From NCBI GenBank assembly GCA_014859985.1, contig JACZKN010000169.1, positions 1 through 11,874 on the forward strand: a stretch of 11,874 nt of DNA, in the 5' to 3' direction. The notes under the pieces were generated by a model, which saw only the letters and a list, made by a program, of their open reading frames with translations, was not told the origin of the DNA and did no database searches. Position numbers and translations under genes: made by a program. The DNA comes from Candidatus Krumholzibacteriia bacterium (GTDB lineage Bacteria > Krumholzibacteriota > Krumholzibacteriia > LZORAL124-64-63). Below, piece after piece: positions 5,299 to 11,599 of this stretch (positions within the stretch are counted from its first letter, which is position 1; each line of letters starts with the position of its first letter).

Positions 5299-6160
5299 TC
5301 AGCCGGTTGCTGAGGCGCGCGCAAACGCCTCAGGGCTCACGTCGCCCAGGTGGCTGTGACGACGCTTCCGATTATAGAACATCTCGATGTAGTCGAACAC
5401 ATCGGCTTTTGCTTCCTCGACCGTGTGGTAGACTTTCCGACGAATCGGCTCCTTCTTCAGTGAGCTGAAAAACGACTCGGCCACCGCGTTGTCCCAGCAG
5501 TTGCCGCGACGGCTCATGCTCGGCTCGAGGTTGTGCTTTTCGAGGAACTTCCGGCAGTCGAAGCTCCCGTACTGCGAGCCCTGGTCGGAGTGGACGAGGA
5601 CCGTGTCCTTCGGCTTGCGTCGCCAGACCGCCATCAGCAGCGCGTCCAGCACAATCTCCCGGCGCAGGCTCGTCTTCATCGACCAGCCCACGACCTTCCG
5701 CGATTAGAGGTCCATCACGACCGCCAGGTAGAGGAACCCGACCCAGGTCCGGATGTACGTGATGTCGGTCACCCAGACCTTGTTGGGTCCGTCGACGACG
5801 AACTCCCGATCCAGGACGTTCGCGGCCAGCAACGACGGCTGGCCGGCCACGTACCGCGGCTTCTTGTAGCTGTGCAACGCCTTGATCCTGGCGCGGTTCA
5901 TCACGCGGGCCACCCGGGTGGAGCCCACACATCTCGCCGTCCTCGCGCAGGTCCTTGAAGATCCGCGGGCTGCCGTAGGCGGCACCGCTGTCCTCATGGA
6001 ACTTCCTGATCTTGACCAGCAGCCGCTCGTCTTCGACGGTCCGATCCGAGCGAGGCTTCTTCAGCCAGGCGTAGTAGCCGCTGCGGTGGACCCGAAGCAC
6101 CCGGCACAGCACGGCAACAGCGAAGTGGTCCCGGTGATCGCGGATGAACGCGTACTTTAC
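5299..6160 (-). pseudogene. IS3-family transposase orfB, broken by a frameshift and a stop codon
   Basis: Read from about 6160 leftward, the frame gives VKYAFIRD, VLCRVLRVHRSGYYAWLKKP and AAYGSPRIFKDLREDGEMCG, typical for IS3 OrfB. At 5916-5918 the run has one base too many: removing it restores the expected HRVARVMNRARIKA. A TAA at 5704-5706 then interrupts VVMDL-stop-SRKVVGW where the family has a codon such as TTC or TAC. The rve/DDE core is otherwise complete: aspartates in VWVTDITY and HSDQGSQYGS, and glutamate in NCWDNAVAESFF. Full restored length would be about 285 residues, normal for the family. It is non-functional unless both lesions are sequencing errors. Confidence 0.92.
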
Positions 6161-6435
6161 TCGGGGTCCTTTGCAAAGTACGCGGCGGCTTTTTTTAAGA
6201 TGTCCCGCTCTTCCTTCAGCCGCTTGATCTCGGCCTTCAGCAACTGGATCTCCCGTTTCTGGGCGGCGAGCTCGTCGGCCTCGGCCTGGGCGGGCCGGGC
6301 CTTCCTGATCCAGATGTAGAGCGTGTTGAGGGCGACGCCGAGACGCTCGGCCACTTCCCTGGCGGGGTAGTTACGCTCGGTGACCTGGCGTACCGCCTCG
6401 TCCTTGAACTCCTGCGTGAACTTGGAGCTGCTCAT
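6157..6435 (-). CDS. IS3-family transposase OrfA
   Basis: This is a 92-residue OrfA, the DNA-binding subunit. The HTH_Tnp_1 helix-turn-helix covers roughly residues 5-45 (FKDEAVRQV, YPAREVAERLGVALNTLYIW), followed by a leucine-zipper-like coiled coil (ELAAQKREIQLLKAEIKRLK) that multimerises OrfA and OrfAB. ATG 6435 has AAGGAGG five bases upstream. Near the 3' end an A7 run (minus strand, 6190-6196) in TTA-AAA-AAA-GCC could allow the -1 frameshift that fuses OrfA to OrfB in this family. With orfB broken here, only OrfA or a truncated fusion would be made. Confidence 0.93.
   Translation of the reverse strand: MSSSKFTQEFKDEAVRQVTERNYPAREVAERLGVALNTLYIWIRKARPAQAEADELAAQKREIQLLKAEIKRLKEERDILKKAAAYFAKDPE
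6190..6196 (-). promoter_or_regulatory. Putative programmed -1 frameshift site (A7)
   Basis: Seven consecutive A residues on the minus strand lie near the end of orfA, and the orfB frame is exactly -1 relative to orfA. IS3-family elements use A-AAA-AAG or A7 slippery sites for OrfAB synthesis. No downstream stimulatory structure was established. Confidence 0.6.
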
Positions 6436-6448
6436 CGACTCCTCCTTC

Positions 6449-6463
6449 GGCTATAGTATAGCC
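6449..6463 (-). promoter_or_regulatory. Palindrome containing a -10 box ahead of orfA
   Basis: GGCTATA and TATAGCC are perfect 7-bp arms around a single base. On the minus strand the palindrome includes TATACT, a 5/6 match to TATAAT, just upstream of the orfA ribosome-binding site. It probably belongs to the IS promoter and could bind OrfA or host repressors. No clear -35 was found. Confidence 0.4.
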
Positions 6464-6465
6464 TA

Positions 6466-6495
6466 GGAAGTGTCTAGAGAACCCGGGGAACTCCA
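6466..6495 (-). repeat. IS right terminal inverted repeat
   Basis: On the minus strand this end reads TGGAGTTCCCC then GGGTT and CTAGACACTT, matching the left end in 11 consecutive outer bases and in the TAGACACT block. It defines the right boundary of the element at 6495. Confidence 0.85.
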
Positions 6496-6631
6496 GATCG
6501 TTTTAGGGCGATGGGTGATCTTGGTGCGGTGAATGACGAATTGACAACTTGGTCGGCGGTGCGCGGTCTATATAGGTAGGTGCGGGTGGGCACCGGCCGC
6601 TTCGTAGGTCGAATAGGGCCTGGGGGGTAGA

Positions 6632-7180
6632 TTGAGTACTTGTCGCTTAGTGGCGATTGCCGGGCTAATAGTGGACGTCTTCGGGGCGTACTTCTTGGCG
6701 CGCGGTGTGATCGGAAAATCGCCGCGGGAAGTAAAGCAGATGCTCCGGACTGCGTGGGGATTGAATCTTAGAGCCCTTTATGACCGGGTGCACCAGCAAG
6801 CTGACGGTTGGACCGGCTTTGGGATGATTGCAGCGGGCTTTCTTCTTCAAGCTGTTTCCAACTTGCCGACGTTCACCGCTTCGGATCGGACTATAGAGGG
6901 GATTTACAGTTTTGCAGGTATGTGCCTTTTTGCTGCCTTGTCTTGGGAAAGTGGACACACGGTTAATCGGGCTATCTGGAGACGAATCGCGGTAGCTACA
7001 CTACGTGATATTCTCGCATTTGAGGGCCGCAAGGTCACGGCGAGCAATGAAGACTTCTTGGCCAGGGCAATTGAGGCATTTCTTCCTGGATTTACGAAGA
7101 CACAGACAGAGACTATCGAAGCATATGTTGGGCGTGCAAAGGGAGTAGTACGCTGCCCCCAGAAGCGGGTCGAGTTCTAG
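6632..7180 (+). CDS. Small predicted membrane protein, unknown function
   Basis: I do not recognise this 182-residue protein. Three hydrophobic segments are visible: about 5-26 (LVAIAGLIVDVFGAYFLA), 60-78 (WTGFGMIAAGFLLQAV) and 88-104 (IEGIYSFAGMCLFAALSW). A charged loop (SPREVKQMLRTAW, RALYDRVHQQADG) lies between the first two, and a soluble C-terminal domain of about 75 residues follows. The start is TTG 6632, with GGGGGGT three bases upstream; the frame has a stop at 6614 and no ATG before codon 37, so the TTG is the most plausible start. It begins 136 bases beyond the IS right end, and a TTGACA at 6541-6546 may supply part of a promoter, but no well-spaced -10 was found. The protein shows no obvious motif for transport or signalling. 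Confidence 0.7.
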   Translation: MSTCRLVAIAGLIVDVFGAYFLARGVIGKSPREVKQMLRTAWGLNLRALYDRVHQQADGWTGFGMIAAGFLLQAVSNLPTFTASDRTIEGIYSFAGMCLFAALSWESGHTVNRAIWRRIAVATLRDILAFEGRKVTASNEDFLARAIEAFLPGFTKTQTETIEAYVGRAKGVVRCPQKRVEF

Positions 7181-7289
7181 AGACAGACTTCGGGCGCGAT
7201 AGCAGCGATTGGTCTGTTGGCTCGGGGGACGCCCTTAGTTGGTTGCCTTGTGGCCGGGCTGCACAGCGAGACCAGGCGGATGACGCTGG

Positions 7290-7345
7290 TCCGATAGAAT
7301 TCGCAGAACCGGGTTCGCCCTGCCGGATCAACGGAATTCTTTCGG
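7290..7345 (+). repeat. Diverged intergenic repeat, copy 2
   Basis: It shares TCCG(A)TAGAA, CGGGTT and the exact 13-mer CCTGCCGGATCAA (7319-7331) with 4122-4169 in the same order and orientation. A weaker relative may start at 10143 (TCCGATAG, then ACGGGTCCGC). It is preceded directly by the hairpin at 7270-7291. Confidence 0.45.
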
Positions 7346-7443
7346 GCCCCCTTGGGTAGCGCGGGCTGGTGGGGGTAGGCCGGAGAGGGTGGCCCGGCAA
7401 GAGGTAGTGTCCGGGCGGAGTGCCGGGCGAAACGTCAATTCGA

Positions 7444-7473
7444 CTGGCAGCGTCCCCGCCCGTGTGCTAGAAT
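7444..7473 (+). promoter_or_regulatory. Extended -10 promoter ahead of the 7512 gene
   Basis: TGC-TAGAAT (7465-7473) combines a TGn extension with a 5/6 -10 hexamer. CTGGCA (7444-7449, 4/6 to TTGACA) lies at an 18-nt spacing. Transcription would begin about 30 nt before the ATG at 7512. Confidence 0.55.
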
Positions 7474-7511
7474 CAAATCCTCATTTGCTACCCCAACCAA
7501 GGCGGGGCCAT

Positions 7512-7961
7512 ATGCGTTCCTTGATCGTTTTGGCCGTCCTGCTCTCCGCATGGTTGTCCCAGGCCGCGCCAGTATTCCCGGATAACGCAGATGGAGTCGC
7601 GGCAATCGAAGCCCCGGCAGGTGCACTCGGGCAGCCTTACGTATTTGTCCTGATGACTGACGGATCGATGTGGTTTCACGCACTCGGATACGACTCAAAC
7701 CTCACGGACCCTTGGTGGAATTTGATCGACACTGGGTACCTGCCGCCGTTGCCGTTGTCCGTCAGCCAGTTAGTAGACTGGCGATCGACTGGATTTACGA
7801 CGCTGAATGGAGAACACTACGTCCTCAAGCAGGGGAATGAGTTGTTTCAGAACCACTGGGTGCGCATCGGACAGAACGCTGAAGAACTCCCGCCGCCACC
7901 GACCAACCCGGTGCTTGGCGCTCCAAGCGGTATCGGCGACCTCAAGGCACTGTTCAGGTAG
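7512..7961 (+). CDS. Predicted exported protein, unknown function
   Basis: This 149-residue protein has a clear signal peptide: MRS, a hydrophobic core LIVLAVLLSAWL, and a likely signal peptidase I site at SQA or QAA before PVF. The mature part is rich in Trp and Tyr, with a blade-like stretch VFVLMTDGSMWFHALGYD and GEHYVLKQGNELFQNHWVRI, suggesting beta structure. A proline-rich linker (EELPPPPTNPVLGAPSG) leads to the short tail IGDLKALFR. No family is recognised. The frame is open further upstream, but ATG 7512 is chosen because the signal peptide begins there and AAGGCGGGG lies just before it. Its stop is 47 nt before the RCC1-like gene, so the two probably form one transcript from the promoter at 7444-7473. 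Confidence 0.78.
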   Translation: MRSLIVLAVLLSAWLSQAAPVFPDNADGVAAIEAPAGALGQPYVFVLMTDGSMWFHALGYDSNLTDPWWNLIDTGYLPPLPLSVSQLVDWRSTGFTTLNGEHYVLKQGNELFQNHWVRIGQNAEELPPPPTNPVLGAPSGIGDLKALFR

Positions 7962-8008
7962 GGCGGAGGCACGGCACAATCCGGCTGCGATACTCTGGGG
8001 AGCGTACC

Positions 8009-10069
8009 ATGATAAACCACCGTTTCCAAATTTATGCTTTTTCGCACGTGCTATTGGTAATTTTTTGTGGGGCTGCTTATGGCCAACAATCAGGGTCCAT
8101 TGTGCAATGGGGCAGTCAGATCGCGCTTGAAGACGCGGGTCTCGACAGTCTTGTCGCAGTTTCTGCTGGCGGGGCTCACAGCCTAGGGCTGAAGTTGGAT
8201 GGGACAATCACGGCCTGGGGGTACAATGAATACGGACAATGCGATGTCCCCATGCCGAATGCTGATTTCGTGGCAGTCTCGGCCGGAAACGTTCACAGCC
8301 TCGGCTTGAAGTCTAATGGCACGGTCGTAGCCTGGGGATGGGGCGGCTATGGTCAGACCCAAACGCCTATTCCGTGTCCGGAATTTGTGGACGTTGCGGC
8401 AGGTAGTATGCACAGCATTGGTCTTAAGCCCGACGGGACCATCGTAACTTGGAGTGATTTCGTTTATATGGACGTTCCGCCGGCGAGCGCAGCGTTCGCT
8501 GCGATTGATGCAGGATCCGGATTTAGTGTGGGGTTGAGGCCGGACGGGTCGGTCTTGGCATGGAACTTCGACAATTGGTGGTTCCCGGTTTCGGGGAACG
8601 ACTTCGTGGATGTGTCAGCAGGGGGGGGGCATGGTATGGCCCTCCGGTCTGACGGGACAGTCGTTGCATGGGGAGATAATAGCTATGGCCAATGCGATAT
8701 CCCGGCAGCGGAAACTGGTTTTATAGATGTGTCAGCAGGAGGATCGTTCAGCATCGGATTAAAGTCAGACGGGACGATCGTGGCCTGGGGCAATAACGAT
8801 TCAGGCCAATGCGATGTACCACTCGCGAATCCGAACTACATTGAAGTCGTAGCAGGCGGCAGTCATTCCATAGCGCTTAAGTCCGACGGGACGATCGTGG
8901 TATGGGGGTCAAATGAATTTAGCCAAAGCGGTATTCCGGCTCCGAATGTGGACTTCGTAGATGTGGTGGCGGGAGAGAGTTTTGGCCTGGGTTTAAGGTC
9001 GAACGGGTCGATAGCACTCTGGGGGCGAAATTTTCCTAGCGATCACGATGTTCCGGCACCAAACGCCGACTTTGTGGCCGCGGCGGCAGGGCGGTTCCAC
9101 TGCTTAGGGCTCAAGACTGACGGCACGGTCATAGCCTGGGGTAGCAACCTTCGTGGCCAATGTGTCGTCCCGGAGCCGAACGAAGCATTTATTTCGGTGG
9201 CCGCCGGCGGATACACCAGTTTGGGGCTGAAGTCCGACGGATCAATTGTGGCTTGGGGAGAAAATTGCGACGGCCAATGCGATGTACCTGAGCCGAATGC
9301 GGATTACGTAGACTTAGCGGTTGGTTATGTAGATATAACAACTGGCAATAGTTTTGCCCTCGGTTTGAAATCTGATGGATCTATCACGGCCTGGGGGGAC
9401 AACCAATACGGGCAATGCGATGTCCCGCTTCCGAATGCCGATTTTGTGGATGTGGCTGCCGGAGTTAGGGTCAGTGTCGGTTTGAAATCCGACGGAACAA
9501 TTGTGGCATGGGGCGCGGCCAGCGCCCCCGTACCAGAACCAAACGCAGATTTTGTATCAGTGGAAGTTGGCGGGGGTGCTTTTGTAGGTTTGAAGTCCAG
9601 TGGTGCAATCGTGGCATGGGGGAACAATTACAACGGGCAATGCGATGTCCCGGAACCAAACGAGGGCTATGTGGCCGTCGCGGCTGGATCGGGGTTTAGT
9701 CTCGGAGTCCGGCTCGCGCCACCACCGACGCCGGTGTCGATCGACGATAATGACCACCCCCTTCCTGGCCCGCCGGGTGAATTGCCGTATACGTATGCAA
9801 TCGTAGGAGTATCGCCCAATCCATTCAATCCGAGCACAACGGTGACATTTGAACTACCCGGCCAGTGCGAAGCGTCCGTTGTGATCTACGACTTGCGCGG
9901 CCGCCAGGTACGCACACTCTGGATCGGTACAGGGATCGCTGGACAGTATCAGGTCGAATGGGATGGGCGTGATGAACGGCATGTCTTAGTCGCGGCGGGA
10001 GTATATCTGGTTCGACTTCGCACGGCGGAAGGGAATACGCGCGCCCAGAAGGTCACTTTGGCAAAATAG
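8009..10069 (+). CDS. Secreted RCC1-like repeat protein with C-terminal FlgD/T9SS-type domain
   Basis: This is a 686-residue exported protein. A signal peptide (residues 1-25, ending GAAYG before QQSG) is followed by one degenerate and 13 recognisable RCC1-type repeats of about 39 residues (codons from 8192 to 9709). The repeat pattern is KSDGTIVAWG, GQCDVP, PNADFVDVAAG, HSLGL. RCC1 repeats normally close into seven-bladed propellers, so 14 units could give two. A proline-rich linker leads to residues ~595-686, with VSPNPFNPSTTVTFELP, VVIYDLRGRQVRTLW, GVYLVRLRT and a final KVTLAK. That matches FlgD-Ig/T9SS type A sorting-like domains, which direct or anchor exported proteins in FCB bacteria. 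ATG 8009 has GGGGAG six bases upstream. Ligand and role are unknown; a surface binding protein is likely. Confidence 0.88.
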   Translation: MINHRFQIYAFSHVLLVIFCGAAYGQQSGSIVQWGSQIALEDAGLDSLVAVSAGGAHSLGLKLDGTITAWGYNEYGQCDVPMPNADFVAVSAGNVHSLGLKSNGTVVAWGWGGYGQTQTPIPCPEFVDVAAGSMHSIGLKPDGTIVTWSDFVYMDVPPASAAFAAIDAGSGFSVGLRPDGSVLAWNFDNWWFPVSGNDFVDVSAGGGHGMALRSDGTVVAWGDNSYGQCDIPAAETGFIDVSAGGSFSIGLKSDGTIVAWGNNDSGQCDVPLANPNYIEVVAGGSHSIALKSDGTIVVWGSNEFSQSGIPAPNVDFVDVVAGESFGLGLRSNGSIALWGRNFPSDHDVPAPNADFVAAAAGRFHCLGLKTDGTVIAWGSNLRGQCVVPEPNEAFISVAAGGYTSLGLKSDGSIVAWGENCDGQCDVPEPNADYVDLAVGYVDITTGNSFALGLKSDGSITAWGDNQYGQCDVPLPNADFVDVAAGVRVSVGLKSDGTIVAWGAASAPVPEPNADFVSVEVGGGAFVGLKSSGAIVAWGNNYNGQCDVPEPNEGYVAVAAGSGFSLGVRLAPPPTPVSIDDNDHPLPGPPGELPYTYAIVGVSPNPFNPSTTVTFELPGQCEASVVIYDLRGRQVRTLWIGTGIAGQYQVEWDGRDERHVLVAAGVYLVRLRTAEGNTRAQKVTLAK
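8192..9709 (+). repeat. Tandem coding repeat, about 117 bp x 13
   Basis: The RCC1-type units recur every ~117 bp. DNA-level identity is high in places: GGNCAATGCGATGTNCC recurs near 8236, 8687 (as GATATCCC), 8803, 9272, 9412 and 9638. Units 3, 4 and 12 (counting from residue 62) are shortened, and unit 10 is lengthened by a seven-residue internal duplication. Such similarity implies expansion by duplication, and marks the stretch as prone to misassembly. Confidence 0.88.
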
Positions 10070-10169
10070 GTTCCCACCGCGATGCACCGCCCCTTGGTTG
10101 CCGAAGACATTTCTTTCGGAAGCCGGGGTTAGGACACGGTACTCCGATAGTTTCCACGGGTCCGCGGGC

Positions 10170-10190
10170 GCGGGGGAAGATCGCCCCCGC
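10170..10190 (+). promoter_or_regulatory. Hairpin abutting the ribosome-binding site of the 10205 gene
   Basis: GCGGGGG (10170-10176) and CCCCCGC (10184-10190) form a perfect 7-bp GC stem with a 7-nt loop. One base later comes GGAGGT (10192-10197), the ribosome-binding site for the TTG start at 10205. The hairpin could tune translation or reduce read-through from the RCC1-like gene; no T tract follows it. Confidence 0.4.
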
Positions 10191-10204
10191 TGGAGGTATC
10201 AGAA

Positions 10205-10780
10205 TTGCTTCTATTCGCAGTTTTTGTTGTCATTATTGCTTTGTGTCCCAATGGCGCTCACGCTGAGCCGGGTGAGATTTCAGGGATGTTGCTGAATGAC
10301 ACCGCAACAATGATGGACTTAGGCATGTTTAGGTTGGAGACAGACATGCGGGCATCTATCGATGAGGGAAAACTAGATCCTGCGCCGGGGGGAATTCGCG
10401 CGCGATACAACTGGGATCGCGATCTTATTATCGTTTACGTGGATACCATTATTTTGCTCAGAAATGATGGGACCTTGAACTTTCAAAGAAGACAAGAGTG
10501 GACCGACATGGCAACGGGATTTGTCCGGTATCTGAAGCAGCAGTTTGAGGACTATGGGGGCAAGAGAGCGGCTGATCATTTTATTCATGATGGGTTTCAG
10601 CGGAAAGGTCCAGACGGTAGGCAGGTAGTTTTATCCTCCGAAGAAATTGCAGGCCGAATTCTAATTCGAGTAGAGGGCTTCGCAATCACTAGCGAAGATC
10701 CAATAGCCGGTGTGGAAATGTTCGTAGAATCTCGATTGCTAGAGGAGTCTATAACCGTTGGGGAGAACCACACGAAATAG
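10205..10780 (+). CDS. Predicted exported protein, unknown function
   Basis: I do not recognise this 191-residue protein. It starts with a signal peptide, a hydrophobic LLFAVFVVIIALCP then NGAHA before EPGE, giving a textbook AHA signal peptidase I site after residue 20. The mature part has about 170 residues with alternating hydrophobic strands (DLIIVYVDTIILL, RILIRVEGFAI) and a central helix-like WTDMATGFVRYLKQQFEDY. The start is TTG 10205 because GGAGGT lies seven bases before it and no ATG or GTG gives the signal peptide. It lies 135 nt after the RCC1-like gene on the same strand and converges with the recombinase gene. A periplasmic or secreted partner of the two genes before it is possible but not shown. 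Confidence 0.74.
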   Translation: MLLFAVFVVIIALCPNGAHAEPGEISGMLLNDTATMMDLGMFRLETDMRASIDEGKLDPAPGGIRARYNWDRDLIIVYVDTIILLRNDGTLNFQRRQEWTDMATGFVRYLKQQFEDYGGKRAADHFIHDGFQRKGPDGRQVVLSSEEIAGRILIRVEGFAITSEDPIAGVEMFVESRLLEESITVGENHTK

Positions 10781-10786
10781 ATAGCC

Positions 10787-10804
10787 CTGGAATAGTGGTT
10801 CCAG
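10787..10804. terminator. Weak hairpin between convergent genes
   Basis: CTGGAA (10787-10792) and TTCCAG (10799-10804) form a 6-bp stem with a 6-nt loop in the 30-base gap between the 10205 gene and the recombinase gene. No T tract is present on either side. It may slow or end transcription in both directions. Confidence 0.35.
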
Positions 10805-10810
10805 CGAGCA

Positions 10811-11539
10811 CTAATCGCGGGCGATCAATTTATCGGAACGTTTCAATATTTTTCGTACGGTCGAGTGATCCCAGGAACCGCCGCGTTTGGTTTTTTCTCC
10901 GCGCTTATCCAGTTCGCGCGCTATCCCACTATAGGAAAGGCCCTTTCCTTTGAGCCGCAAAATGAGTCGCACTGTTGCAGCTTCGCCTGCGTCGGATACG
11001 ATCTCCCTGCGGCCGCTCTCGTCGCGGGCTTCAGAGTAGTGCCAGCCTAATCCAGCTCTTCCGTTGCGGACCCCTTGAGCCCGAAGGTGGGAAAGGGCAT
11101 CCCGGGTCCGTTCCCCGATAGCCTCTCTTTCCCACTGCGCGACTGACACCAGTACGTTGAGCACCAGGCGCCCGGCCGCCGTCGTCGTGTCTACGTTCTC
11201 GGCAACGGACATTAGGCTCCAAGTCCCCGCCTCGAAGTACCGGCTCAGGAGAGCCCCCAGGTCGCCCACAGAGCGCGTCAGACGGTCCAGCTTGGCGACC
11301 AGCAGCCCGTCAGCCTCGCGGCTCTCAAGGAGCCCCAGGGCGCGTCTGAGCCCCGGGCGGTCCGTCGTCTTGGCCGACACCCCGGCATCCTCGCAAACGG
11401 CCACCAGGGTCAACTCATAGAGCTGGCAGTACTGCTCGACCTTGGCCCGCTGGGCCTCAAGCGAGATTCCATGAGATGCTTGGTCCTCGGTCGAAACCCG
11501 GAGGTAGGCCGCGACTCGGCTGCGCTTGATTGGATTCAT
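10811..11539 (-). CDS. Serine recombinase (resolvase/invertase family with Recombinase domain)
   Basis: This 242-residue protein belongs to the serine site-specific recombinases, which cut and rejoin DNA through a serine nucleophile. The N-terminal resolvase domain has RVAAYLRVSTEDQ with catalytic S16, and KLDRLTRS with the conserved arginines R86 and R89, followed by the E-helix region AGRLVLNVLVSVAQWERE. The C-terminal part (GLGWHYSE, then IARELDKRGEKTKRGGSWDHSTVRKILKR) matches a short PF07508-type DNA-binding domain. There is no zinc ribbon or long coiled coil, so it is much shorter than large serine integrases. ATG 11539 is chosen because GGGAGGTG lies four to five bases upstream and the family N-terminus starts there, although the frame is open to 11659. 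It has its own promoter and a palindrome upstream. Confidence 0.93.
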   Translation of the reverse strand: MNPIKRSRVAAYLRVSTEDQASHGISLEAQRAKVEQYCQLYELTLVAVCEDAGVSAKTTDRPGLRRALGLLESREADGLLVAKLDRLTRSVGDLGALLSRYFEAGTWSLMSVAENVDTTTAAGRLVLNVLVSVAQWEREAIGERTRDALSHLRAQGVRNGRAGLGWHYSEARDESGRREIVSDAGEAATVRLILRLKGKGLSYSGIARELDKRGEKTKRGGSWDHSTVRKILKRSDKLIARD

Positions 11540-11560
11540 TGTCACCTCCCGGGCATACGG

Positions 11561-11590
11561 ATCGTATCGCCATGGGGGCGCCCAAGTCAA
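11561..11590 (-). promoter_or_regulatory. Promoter of the serine recombinase gene
   Basis: On the minus strand TTGACT (11590-11585, 5/6) is followed by an 18-nt spacer and TACGAT (11566-11561, 4/6). It lies about 20 nt ahead of the ATG at 11539, giving a very short leader that still includes the ribosome-binding site. Confidence 0.6.
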
Positions 11591-11599
11591 GGAAAAAGT

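Larger units (their letters stand above)
5270..6495 (-). mobile_element. IS3-family insertion sequence, 1226 bp, transposase inactive
   Basis: The element is bounded by imperfect inverted repeats of 29-30 bp that begin TG and end CA, as in the IS3 family. It encodes orfA and, in the -1 frame, an orfB with a DDE catalytic domain, with an A7 slippery run between them. OrfB carries a frameshift and an internal stop, so this copy cannot make its own full transposase. The bases next to the ends (GCG on the left, GAT on the right) do not match, so no 3-4 bp target duplication is visible. That points to an old insertion or to recombination after insertion. Its left flank cuts off a small gene remnant. 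Confidence 0.93.
7181..7511 (+). other. Intergenic stretch with hairpin, repeat copy 2 and a promoter
   Basis: No gene is supported in these 331 bases. They contain a hairpin (7270-7291: GACCAG-G-CG paired with CGCTGGTC, one bulged base), a diverged repeat (7290-7345) and the candidate promoter of the 7512 gene. The perfect small palindrome GAACCGGGTTC (7306-7316) lies within the repeat. The hairpin has no T tract, so it is a poor terminator for the upstream gene. Confidence 0.5.

Noticed and set aside
5489..5958. + strand frames inside the IS.
   Set aside because: They are antisense shadows of the transposase orfB.
9325..9806. Minus- and + strand frames inside the RCC1-like gene.
   Set aside because: They repeat with the coding periodicity of the tandem units and have no ribosome-binding sites.
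4122..10204. Integron-like gene cassettes with attC sites.
   Set aside because: No RYYYAAC/GTTRRRY core pairs or tyrosine integrase gene were found; genes lie in mixed orientations, and the intergenic repeat is only partly conserved.
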